From NCBI RefSeq assembly GCF_017562075.2, contig NC_054082.1, positions 3,590,550 through 3,654,549 on the forward strand: a stretch of 64,000 nt of DNA, in the 5' to 3' direction. Numbering within the stretch: the first letter of the stretch is position 1; each line of letters opens with the position of its first letter. The notes beneath the pieces were generated by a model. It ran no database searches and was not told the DNA's origin. It saw nothing but the letters and a program-made list of their open reading frames with translations. Positions 46,240 to 56,914 of the stretch are shown in pieces. This DNA is from Anopheles merus (Eukaryota; Arthropoda; Insecta; Diptera; Culicidae). Position numbers and translations under genes: made by a program.

Positions 46240-47010
46240 TGTTTCGCACAATACGTGCTGTGGGGTGAAAGGGAAACGATTGATGCGAACTGCTATCTGA
46301 TGCTGGGAAGTGGACAGTTTTTTCCCCCGTTCTCCTTAAAATGAGTTTCCATCACGACACCCCTCGTCAATAAATTGGCTCGGTGAGAGATGACACAGGA
46401 TCCCAGTGCGATACGCAGCACGACTCCGTAATGACTGTTGACCTTATGGAAGGAGGTTAATGGGATGACTTTGATCAAATTGATATCATTTTCCCAGAGG
46501 AGTGCCAAAGATTCATTGCGAACCTTGATGAGTTTTTGTGGCTATCATTGAGGAGTAGAAGGTGTTGTGACAAAAATTAGATAGGTTTGAGGATTTTGAG
46601 TGAGGAATTTGTCTTAATCCAGTGTTAGGCTAAACCCGCTGCTTCGAAAGTAGTCAACCTCGACAGCTGACAGGACACTGTTTTTAGTTGTCATAAGTTT
46701 CACTAATCTTCACATTGCCCAGTGCCAACTTATCGCAAACTGTATCAACTCTTGAATAATGGCTCCCAACATGGTCAAATGATTTCACCGAATATTCTTG
46801 TCCCTAGCATTCTGCAATTAATTATATCTGTCCTACGGTTGTCAGTGAACGTCGCCCTGTCATAGTGATTTCGTCATTTGGCTCCCCTATGTATCGGACT
46901 GTTGGTGTTGGTCGTATGGGTCAATTCTTTTTTTTTGTTTTCACGTTACTTCAAGAATTCCATCACTGGTCCACCTCGTGGCGGTTGGGCGTCGTTTGAC
47001 TTTTCTGCGA
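46240..47010. other. non-coding DNA
   Basis: Nothing supported beyond AT-rich non-coding sequence and a T-rich tract near 46930. Confidence 0.5.
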
Positions 47011-47143
47011 TGTCTGCTAATGTCTGATCCCTTGCACCAAAACCTGCGCACTCCATATGCGTACGAGTACAAAATAGCACCACCACAACCATAGTTCTAC
47101 AGCCCCAGTCTTGCCATAATCGTAAGGGCGCACCCAAGAAATC

Positions 47144-47395
47144 GTGTGTAGTTCCGCGCCCAGCTCTATGCTGACATTGAGCAACCTCCACAGTGGCATG
47201 AAAGTAAACCTGATCGACCTGACGCGGTTCAACCGGCGAATGGGCACTGTGGCAACGGAAAGCCTGAAGGTGGGAGAAGTCAGATGCCCAGGCCAGATAC
47301 CGAAGCCCGCTGACACACTGCTGCCCATCATCAGCGTGCTTGCAGCAGGCATAGCCTGTGGATGGCCTGTGGGTTTCCCTCTTGTTTCTTGGCAA
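47144..47395 (+). CDS. coding-like block, strand uncertain
   Basis: Three frames are open here: + strand 47144-47635, and two minus-strand frames (47017-47352 and 46946-47395). By hand count about 74% of 57 codons from the ATG near 47168 end in G or C in the + frame (with NLHSGMKVNLIDLTRFNRR and LLPIISVLAAGIACGWPV). About 65% do so in the minus 111-codon frame, which follows a CCACAG acceptor-like site. This is the most coding-like composition in the 60-kb interval. It may be a real exon, a pseudogene fragment or part of an old mobile element. No family recognised. Confidence 0.25.
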
Positions 47396-47639
47396 AGTAA
47401 TTTTTATTGTCCGACGCGGTTTTCCAAGGGAACGCTCCGACTATTGATTATCGCGACCTATCACACGATCTATATGACTTGGCTGGTTAGCTTGACCCAG
47501 ATATTGGAAGGTGCTATCGCGCGCGGTGTCTTTCAGACGCAGTGTCTCACGAACTCCGTCACCGGGCAATGGGTTATTAAAATTTCAATCTTCTCCATTG
47601 CCAGCCCTTTGACTCGTCTGCTTCTCAGGCGATGACATC

Positions 47640-50440
47640 CAATTTTCAAAACAAGCACCTGCCGTACGGCCCTGCTTCTACCGTGTGAGTGTGACTTCTG
47701 GCTTGTGGAAGGGAAGTTACCGGTCACGACGCAACCTTGACTCGTGTCCGATGGATTATTGAAGTGAAACAGTAAGTTGTGAGGTGTTTTCGTAAGCCTT
47801 TAAGTGTTCTTTGGCGTTAGATTGAATGGTGAAGTATTGTGACTACGGTTGTGACAAGCGTCACCAACAAGATTACCTTAGGTGTCTATTCAGCTGCAGG
47901 CGACCTTAGAAACGCACCACATATTGGTACCCTTCATGAACATGCCGAACATTAAAATTCTGATAGTGCCGTTGTTTGATGATGTAGGATTTGTTCATCA
48001 GGGTAGGGCAGTTTTAGAGTCAATGGCTCTCAATAAAATTGCAACACTGCTACTGCAATGTAAGATCACTTAGATAAGCTTTGTTTTGTTGCGTGGGATA
48101 TAGGCATTCGATTTTATAATTTAAATTCTCATGGATTTTTCTCACATTAGTGCCTCTTTTGCAGAGCATCACAACAGCCAGCTGGCATTCCATTAGCTCG
48201 CCCAGGCTATGTAATAGATTGAAGTGAGGATTGTTTCATAGCTTCAAAACAATTCCATCGCGCGTTGCTACCTTCTTGACTCTCAGCGTGGGGTGTCATC
48301 AAGCCGATTCGATCATGGGAGCTGATGGTGATGAACCAATCCGGTTAATAGTGTCACACACAGCGCGGCAAATCAAAATAACACCTACTGGATAGATGGC
48401 ATCGACACTAAGCTTTGGCATCGTTCAAAAGAGCACGCAACGTGGAAACCTGTATCTTAAAGAAAGATGGTGTAATTCGTGAAAGGTTGCTGTGCTTGGT
48501 ATGCATTCTTTGAAATAGCGTTCGCTCCCGATATGTGCTAATTACTGTTAATCTGCATGACCGACCTACAAGTCACAGATACTGTCACAAAATCCATGTT
48601 AATTAAGTTATCGTTCGCCATTTTTGGGGTTGCTGACCCTACGCACGTGCAAATTCTTTGACAGTATGCAGCGAACTGGTTTGTGTTGGAACATCGTAGG
48701 GCAATTTCTAATGGCAGTTTAGCCTAGGCTCTTATAAAATAAATTGGTTCGTGTCTAGTGGTCATAAATTTAGTTGGTATTTTGCTTATTCAGCTGATTG
48801 CTAAGAAGAAACATATCGGAAAAAATCTGATCGTTCAAGAAACTAATAATAAATCGAATGAAAAATTTCAACTTTTTTGGATTAAAAAAATGTAAACAAA
48901 TCTGTTGGGTCACGAACGAATCCAAGAATCTTGCTGATTGCAGCACGTTGCTTTCACCCCATGAAATAGTTTAAATTTTTGATTAATAGCTAAGATAAGC
49001 ATTATGGTGCATGATGTGCACAAAACGGCTACTGCTGTCCACCTGTCCGGTGTGTGCTCTTGGCTCACCCAACTGTGGCATCAGCGTTGGTTGTGTCGTT
49101 TGCAATTACAACCACTTGCAGTGAAACAACTGCGACACAAGAAACAGGTTATGATGGATCGAAATCAGCGTCGGAAAGCGAGCATAAATGCGTTGACCGC
49201 ATTCTTTTGAAGGCAGCCTCTCGCTGCAAACGACCCAACCATTAACCCTTCGCGGTCGCGGTCTGCAAAGTTTCGCCGGCTTCGCTTTGGATTGCATAAT
49301 TGCTCGGAGTTTTCAATTACTGTTTTTCTTTGGTTTGGCGTTTTTGTTGAGGTGCTACTGCCGTGCTCTATTGCCCACCTTCAGGTTGACAGTATGCTAG
49401 CTTAATCTAGCCTGTGGCCAATGGCAATTGTAGACAGCGTTTTGCGTATCGGATTGAAAAATTACCTTGCGGTGTGGACCTTTCCAAGAAACGTTCTCAC
49501 TTTTTAATCAAACCGCGTTCCTTGAAATTGCCGGCGTAAATCTTGACCCATTCCGGAGTTTAGTGTAGAGTTTAAGGGAGGGCGGGCAAATATTTAACAA
49601 AAGCCAACGTTACGGTCGATGAAAATCCGACTGAAGCGACACAAAATCACAATCCTTCGCTAAACATCCACCAGGTACGGCGAAACATCTCCATCTTGCC
49701 TCCACAGCAAGACAGCTTGATCCTGTGGGAAGGGTGCGGTTTGCGAAGGTCCTTTTCACCGGACCGGATTTTAATGAACCATTACACCTGGGGATTTATT
49801 GCTTGCCGGCAAATGTCAACCTCTTTATTAATAACATCTGCATTTTTGTGGTCGTCGGGGATTGGCGTCTCGTTTACTTTAGCCGAGGTGCGGCGGGGCT
49901 GCTGAAACATTAATGAAGGTGTGCTGTTTGGGATGTCACGTTACCATCTCCAGCTCCCCAAAGGGAAGGGTGAAAATCTGTCGGAAAATTGACACAGACA
50001 CGTGCTTTTTAATTGCCAGATGGCGCGCTGATTCCTCGACATCCTTTTTTTTCTGGGGCTAAGGGAGTTGCTTTTTGCAGCAAGGTAAGCTCGAACCCTT
50101 TGCTAGCTTCTAGCAAAGGTAACCCACGCCGGAAATCAAAGTCCAAGGGATCGGCTGCCGGGATAATGGCTTTTGGCGCGTATCAAAGCCCCAGTAAATG
50201 ACGATTTATGTTTGGGTGATGTTACGATATCACTTGCTAAGCTATCGTACCAGTTGCTTTTTTAGCATTACACAGGAAGCGGTTCTTGGCATGGTGGAAG
50301 TTTACACAAGCGCCGCGAGGAACTGAGAAGGTGTACACATTTACTGTATTTGCTCTTGTCTACGGGAATGCTGAAAGGTAGTGGTAATGCAAACACCGCT
50401 TTGAAAAAAAGGGTTTGAAAGCAAGCAAGTGTTGTGATGG
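47640..50440. other. non-coding DNA
   Basis: AT-rich, with no convincing gene. A possible + strand segment at 50022-50083 lies between an acceptor-like and a donor-like site (GCAAG|GTAAGC), but most frames in it stop early. Confidence 0.5.
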
Positions 50441-50449
50441 TTTACTTAC

Positions 50450-50680
50450 TCCCGGCTGTACTCCCTCCGGGAAATGGGATTGATTTGTGGCGGTACGCTG
50501 TAAGCGACCGTCTTTACACGGGAGAGTAAAATTATTGATATTGAGAAGGGTGACCGCAATCTGAGTTTTGTCGGGCAACACACTGTGGTCGTATGCTGAT
50601 GTTTGCCGTTTTCCTCCCATCTTCCCGGTCGTGTAAACTGTAAGTTTATCGTCAGAAGCGAATTTTGGAACGAATCGCTC
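50450..50680 (-). CDS. candidate internal coding exon, 77 codons, phase 0
   Basis: On the minus strand an acceptor (CCTATCATAG, exon starts 50680) and a strong donor (GGGA|GTAAGT, exon ends 50450) bound exactly 231 nt, open as 77 whole codons. The sequence is protein-like throughout (ERFVPKFASDDKLTVYTTGK, LPDKTQIAVTLLNINNFTL). An in-frame TAG lies just before the acceptor, as expected for an exon edge. The exon is phase 0 at both ends, so it can follow the candidate exon at 54815-55042 without frame change. Only about 48% of codons end in G or C, which is low for mosquito coding DNA. No family recognised. Confidence 0.25.
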
Positions 50681-50689
50681 CTATGATAG

Positions 50690-51180
50690 GCTCCTGGTGT
50701 AGATTGGAAGCAAACCGGCCGGCTATCCAAGGACGAGAACGAGCAAATTCTAATGCATGTTTAATGGACACCGATAGCCTGGCGCTGGTGCGGTGTGGTG
50801 GCTAGGGATGAGCAAGATTGCAATCGTAAACATAAAGTAAACAGATGTTACATCAAAGGAACGTTCCATCCACTTAAGGATCCAATCGTTTGGACACGTT
50901 TTACTACACGTTTGAATGGCAGGAGCGAATGAAAAGAAAAGTTTTCGGTGGTGAATGGTGCCAATGAAAGAATGTGATGAAAAATACGTTTGGCCAATTT
51001 TTATACACTTGCACAAGGTAACAAGACTTGTTTTCCTTTTTATTAATGTTTTTCAATTCATGTGTTTTTCTATTTTCAAGCAGTGAAATTACGTTCGTTT
51101 TTCTCATAATCGTAAAAATCGTCTTTTGCGTGGCAATGTAATTTTTCTTCAAATTGCTTTCATTTGCGCACCGAAAACCG
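50690..51180. other. non-coding DNA (possible intron of the antisense candidate)
   Basis: AT-rich sequence without supported features. Pyrimidine-rich minus-strand sequence precedes the candidate acceptor. Confidence 0.4.
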
Positions 51181-51184
51181 TTCG

Positions 51185-51370
51185 CAATCTAATTATCTTT
51201 ACTTTTGATGAATTTTCCGAGCATTATCTACATTTTGCCTCGTCCTGTCTTCATAACAATCAATTAAAACTTGTCATTTATGCGTTAAAAGCTGCCTATT
51301 AGCTAATCTGCAATTAAAGCGCATTGAGACGATTTCACGGCTAATTAAACGATGAACGGTCGCTGTTAAT
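51185..51370. promoter_or_regulatory. dense homeodomain-site cluster (candidate enhancer)
   Basis: At least seven TAAT/ATTA-type cores lie within 185 bp, including TAATTATC, CAATTAAAAC, ATTAGCTAAT (a perfect 10-bp palindrome), CAATTAAAG and CTAATTAAAC. TTTATG, a posterior Hox-type site, also occurs. This is well above the surrounding density and typical of developmental enhancers in insects. Activity is inferred. Confidence 0.45.
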
Positions 51371-51379
51371 GCTCCGACC

Positions 51380-52318
51380 ACCATCAAACGGACGAACGTT
51401 ATCATTCCGTTCGCAATGGCGCTTTTAAAGATCGTTCCGTCACGAGTGCAAAGTGTGTGATTGTTTGTCGTTGATTTTAAATCACAATCAAATCCAGACG
51501 CAATATAACTTCCCGCGAAACGGGGCTCTCGTTAAAGTATGACCGGAAAAATAATCCCTTGGTGTGAAATTTATGTTTTTTCTTGTTCTACCATTCGTTC
51601 CCTGGACGGCACCTTGTGCTGCGATGCGCGGTGGGCAACAGATTCTTTCCGAAGTAACAACACCAGGACACAACTTTGCTCGTTTTTTCCCCCCTGTTTG
51701 GTTGGAACGTTGGTACGCGAGTATAATGCCCACAGACCGCAGGGTGCTGGATGATTTTGCAATTTTCATCACCCTCCAACGCGGTATTATGCTGTGGAAA
51801 AGTTATCCCAGTCGTAAAGTATGGCTAGGATAAGCGTGTGGTGTATTAAAACCACCAACGAGCCAAGGGCTTGGCCGGGTGTATGCCCCATCGAAAGAGA
51901 CGGAAGGTGTTAAACCGGTGGTGTTATCTCATCGGTTTCGCGAGGGAAGCGCGTTTCAAATGCATTCGCGGAAAATTTAAGATCGAGCAGTGTAGCAGCA
52001 TTGGGGATTAACCGTCTGTAGCGGGAAACCGACGAAGCCTACCGATTTGAAGTGTGTTTGTTGCGATTAGGGGCTCCCTCCAAATTTATGACCTGCCGTA
52101 CATACGTTGCGGGAGTGGTGCTCGTAATCCTTCGAATGGTACATTTAAAGCCACTTAAAGAGCCATTTCTGCCATTTTTGGGGGCATGGGACACATGTAC
52201 TGGTTCACGCATGGCGATATTAAGCGGTGCGGCTCCTGAGTTTCCATATTTTTTTTTGGTAGGATTAGTGGCAAATTTACGACACCAATTTAAACGGTAG
52301 CGATTCATTGCAATGGAG

Positions 52319-52356
<38 letters not shown>

Positions 52357-53310
52357 AAACCGTAAATTTATGCCACATTTGCACATTTAATTATTTAACG
52401 CCAGTTTAAAATTGATGGAGCGAAGAGCGCAAATGGCGAACCATCAAATTACCCATTTGCGATGTTCATTATCCAGCAGGACACATTTTACGCACTAACA
52501 ACGGGGTCTGCACCTTCCAGGAACGTAACATGTTTGACGATTTTTTGCACACGATCAAATCGCGACCAACTCGCCGTCATGGAACTGAAACGATCGAAAC
52601 AAAAAAAAACGTTCGCCTTCATTCCTTACAACCTAAGCAAAACGATTATCGCACGCAGAAGAAAGAGGGCAAAAATTGCAACTAGACACACACACATCAG
52701 GGGCAAAAAATCGAATCTATAAAATCGAAAAGAAAAGTGGCGCAAAAAAGTGGAAATCAAATCAGAGTAAAACCAATCGAGGACCAACGATCGTTCCTTG
52801 TGTTATTTTTTTCTGCCTCCGTGCTAAGCTGCCCTCCGTAACGCAGGAAAACTTCTCTGGTGAAATCGAAACTCTCGGCCAAGTCGCCCTGACTCCATCG
52901 CCAGTCGTAAAATAATCGAGCATGTAATTTCATTAGCGGAAAATGGTGTTTCCCTTTCTTTTGCCGGCAGGGTGGCGCTCGTCATCCACCCCTGCGGTTG
53001 TTTGGCAGTCCCTTTTTGCTAGCAAGAGTGTGTGTATGTGTGTGTACGAGTGTAGGTCTGTTTGCTGTACACTTTTACGATCAGTTCGGTGTTCGGTACA
53101 GTGCATTGACGGGCTTTCGTTTTCGTGCGATTGGTTCATTGGTGTTTCGTTTTTTTTTGTGTTTCATTTTTTCTCCGATATTTCTTGACTTAGGTTTCAG
53201 TTTGTCGATGCATTTGGCTGCATCTTAAAACACAGCCGCATAATAACGGTGCAGTAGTAAATCAAACAACATGTTGTTGCTGTATAATGCCGTACTACTA
53301 TTCCTGCTTT
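51380..53310. other. non-coding DNA with (CT)16
   Basis: No gene supported. A leader-like A-rich segment lies at 52440-52790 without a recognisable promoter. (CT)16 is listed separately. Confidence 0.5.
52322..52353. repeat. (CT)16 microsatellite
   Basis: Thirty-two bases of CT. On the minus strand it is a GA run that could bind GAGA factor. Confidence 0.95.
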
Positions 53311-53319
53311 TATCTACAG

Positions 53320-53417
53320 AGAAGTTCAAACCATTCCACCGACATTCGCCGCAAATCGAGCTTCGTGACAACAATTCCAATCGCACCCAGTATAATCCTA
53401 AGACACACCCTGATTAA
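53320..53417 (+). CDS. candidate alternative terminal coding segment, 31 codons
   Basis: A strong acceptor (TTCCTGCTTTTATCTACAG at 53301-53319) is followed in one frame by 31 open codons and TAA (KFKPFHRHSPQIELRDNNSN, then a short basic tail). Another frame is open for about 70 codons, giving a more irregular product. No AATAAA follows closely. It could be an alternative 3' exon of the + strand unit or a decoy acceptor. Confidence 0.15.
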
Positions 53418-53539
53418 TTTTGGACGCTTCAAATTGTGGTACAGCAATTGCTTCGCCGAATCGCATGGGCGATGGGCATGGAAATTAGACCAAATTTGGG
53501 CTCGTTACTGGCGCCGACTGGGGTGGCTGGCTTCGTGAC

Positions 53540-54810
53540 TGCTTGAATGTGTGCAATTTAGCGAAGGAAATGAGGAAAGAGTTACACGAATCTAAAGCGG
53601 CGTGAACAATGATAGCAGCAGGCTCAATCGAAGTTGTTTGGTGCGGGTTTAGTTGGACGCGAGGTTGAATTGAATGTAATGGATTTGGGCGCAGATGTTG
53701 CCACAGCTGCTAATGTTTGCTAATGATTGGCCAAAAATGCTCCAATTTACGGGCCATGATAATGATAATTTACGAAATGGAACTGCAAAGTAATGTGATT
53801 TTTGGTTCCATTTGCTTGTTTTACTTGTTTGAATCTACGGCAAAAAAATATACAATGGATTGCCGAAGAGCAATGCAAATATTTTCCTACTTTCTATAGA
53901 ATCTATAGAATATCAGAAGTAGAACTTCCCTCGCGAAAAGTGCAATCATGTTTGTCTTCGGATGTCATTAGTGTTCCACCCGTAAGGCAATCGTAAAAGA
54001 TGACAAAACTTTCCAGCCGAGCCTCTGATTCCCCACGCCTAGCCCACTTCATATTTCCATTCGTTCATATTGGTTTCGCACGTCACAACTCGCATCATCA
54101 CGAAATGTATGCCATTCAGCAGCATCACTTCCCCATGAACAACTGTGTACCAGAGTGCTCTATCATCTTCGTTCCATCATTCCTGAGGATATGTGCAAGG
54201 ACTATAACCGGATGAGTAAATATTTTCTTAAACCCAACCACGTGCTTCTTCTGCCGTCGCCACCGTCGCATTAATCCATCCGCACGTTCTTCATCCGGGG
54301 AGTACTTTTCGCAATCAGCATACGTGTACTATCTCACGGTTGCTTTGCATAGGAACTGTTCTGACACTTGCATGAGACAGGAAGCGTGAGAGTTGAAACA
54401 CTCCATTCAGTGCACCTGTGGAAGTGGAAAACTATAGAACACGGCGAAAGTTTCCCATCGCAATCCTGTCGTTGCTTGTTGCATTGCGTTGGAGCATTGC
54501 ATTTGGCTGATGGAAATACACTTTACAGGAAATTGTACACAGCAGTTGTTAGGGAATGCAATCAGCGGTAATACCCACAGGTGGAAAATGTTTGTCACTC
54601 CGAACCATCACACCATTACGTGGGATTGGTTTTGAATAAGAGAAAGTAATGAAAATAATGTACTTGTACGGGGCAAGACAACGACATGTAAACGTTGAAT
54701 ATTTCTAACAATGCGAAATAAAGATAGGATCTTTCGTAATGTTGTGGTACGTGAAGAATGTCCAAAAACATCCCAAAAGTTAATGCGACTCACGTTTAAA
54801 GCACAAGGAC
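53540..54810. other. non-coding DNA
   Basis: No supported feature. A short direct duplication of CTATAGAAT occurs near 53896-53911. Confidence 0.5.
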
Positions 54811-54814
54811 ATAC

Positions 54815-55042
54815 CTTCGTGATATAAAATAAATATGCATAGTACCTTGATGTCCTCCACGAACCGTAACTCAACAGAGGTCCACCAGTTTGACCCAGCA
54901 TTGTGCACGCCATCAATTCATCCCAACATCTCACCACATTCTTCACCGAGGCACGTCCTAGCCCTGTTTCGGTGTTAAAGATCCGGCACGAACATGGTCG
55001 CACACGAAAGGTCCCAACATCTAACCTCACTCGCCGGTTCAT
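54815..55042 (-). CDS. candidate first coding exon, 76 codons
   Basis: On the minus strand ATG at 55040-55042 (context AACCATGA, A at -3) opens 76 whole codons to a donor ACGAAG|GTATGT (exon ends 54815). The product begins basic (MNRRVRLDVGTFRVRPCSCR) and has a mixed middle (ASVKNVVRCWDELMACTMLG). About 55% of codons end in G or C. Ending in phase 0, it can join the phase-0 exon at 50450-50680 over a 4.1-kb intron, giving an open reading of 153 codons. No signal peptide, domain or promoter element was recognised, and no third exon could be fixed. It is nested antisense to the putative + strand unit. Confidence 0.22.
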
Positions 55043-55049
55043 GGTTGCA

Positions 55050-56780
55050 GAGTGGCAACGGCGGCATCGTTAGCAGCTCGTTCGCTCTCATGTTGGGTGA
55101 AAGAAGAAGCCTTCGAATGTGTGCCACACGATGAACATAAACCGTTCAGTGCACGTGCTACGGTCCTCCTCACTGGCGGTGCCGATTGCGCAACGACAAG
55201 TGCAGCTCGCGTGCAGCAACGACACTGCGAAAGGGTTTCCCTTCTATTTGTGTACCAGAGCGTCTGAAGCTTAAGAAATAGTGGTCGAGTGGTGTAGCAT
55301 CTTCCGATTGTTGCTGCTGCTAAGCCGAACGGAGCGAAAGTTTAGATTCCTTTGGCAATGGGTGTGTTTGCTTTAATTAAGCAGCACGAACCGGATGATG
55401 TTGTGACAGATTTAATTAGTTTCTAGAGGCAAACTTTCGCGACCAGCGAAAGAGTAGAGGAGCTGGTGATTGTGGAAATGTGCTTATCAGGCTCTTGATA
55501 TGGACCGACGTACCGACGGTTAGTTCACGTCAAGATGTACTCTGTTTGTAAGGAGATGTCTGTTAATTATTGTAGTAAACAATCTAATGCTGTACTGGAT
55601 CTTGGCGCCAGAGATAAGTTCTAACTGATAGACATTCTGAGGGGAGGATGACGAGAAGTTCCAAGATTCGAAGATGCCTTTATGAAACTAAACTAATATG
55701 GTTGCTCCAAGGCTTAGATTTCTATAACTTTCATATTTATTATTAATATCACATGTCACCATCAAGTGAGAAGCTCTTTGGCTACTTACAATGAGCTTCA
55801 TTTGAAAGTGCATGCTAAATGGGCCATATTCGACATCCACTACATCAGTGCAATGAAATTGAGACCCTGCTGCTCTATTCGATGCACTCAATGTGCCCCA
55901 TGCGGTGCCCATTTTCCCAATTAAAACGATTCAGTTGTGCAATTTTGCTGAAGTTCCCTCCGATGATGTTTCAATCTGACCAATAAGCACTCACGGGAAT
56001 ATCTCTGCCGGATTCCCGGGGAGAAATCGATAATAATTGGATTTATGTCGTTTGATCTCGCCAGGCAGCATCCACACACGCCGTTTTGCCCCCTAGCCAG
56101 GGCAAGGAGGTTTAAAATGGATGTACATCGCCTATCATAGAAAGCTCATTCGTGCCTTTAACGAAGCACACCAAACAGGACGTTATATGAGGATGCGAGA
56201 GTTATGGAATGTGAGGAAAGAGAGTTTTGGAGAAAATTCAATTTGCCCGTTTCAATATTTGGTTGGGCGAAACGGTTAATGAAGTGCCCGAACGGAAGGC
56301 TCGGTTGATGAGATATTTGGATACGAATCGTGCTGGAAGTTCCTCAAGTCGCCAAAAAAGTGAAAATTAAAAACCCACACATGATCAACTCGCTTACGTG
56401 CTTGCCCGGCTTCGTAATCGAGTCGATAGTATCGGGTACGGGGTGGGTTTGATTGATTCGATCAAACAGTCAATTTCCTTCCCAAGATGATGCTAACCTG
56501 CTTTTAAGTTGAGTTCCCGTGCACACGCTTACCTTCGATTTCCAGCTGTATTGAGTTAACTAACCGCTAGCGTGTTATGCCCAACGAAGGGTAAGGTTCT
56601 ACCTCATCGGTAAACACCGAAACTCGGTGGTATTAGCAGCTTACCGAGCTTATCACAGAGGCGCAACCTTTGACCGCCAGGTCCGTTACACAACGGAAAG
56701 TAAAGCCGTTTCGCCATCTTTATTGGCCGCCCGGTGAAAGTCTTTACCTCTTTTGTCGGGCTATCACCGGTGAACACCTT
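55050..56780. other. non-coding DNA
   Basis: No gene supported. A 71-codon + frame at 55052-55267 has no supporting signals. Confidence 0.5.
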
Positions 56781-56792
56781 TGTGGGAGGCCA

Positions 56793-56859
56793 TATAAAAA
56801 TGTTTTTTAATCTTCACAATGACTCAGGACCGGCAGGTATCTGCGTGGAGCGGTAGACC
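56793..56859 (+). promoter_or_regulatory. candidate TATA-Inr-DPE core promoter
   Basis: TATAAAAA (56793-56800) lies 33 bp before an initiator CTCAGGA (A at 56826 as +1). AGACC, a downstream promoter element match, starts at +30, two bases off the canonical +28. Three elements in order within 67 bp make this the best core-promoter candidate in the interior of the window. Confidence 0.4.
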
Positions 56860-56908
56860 TGTGCGCCCGTCTGGTTTCGTAACCGGTTCAGCACTCATAA
56901 ATCGTCAG
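56826..56908 (+). other. candidate alternative first exon, 83 nt, no ATG
   Basis: From the candidate start at 56826 to a CAG|GTAAAA donor at 56909 there are 83 nt without any ATG, as expected for an untranslated first exon. It would splice to a downstream exon such as that at 62904 or 63646. Confidence 0.3.
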
Positions 56909-56914
56909 GTAAAA

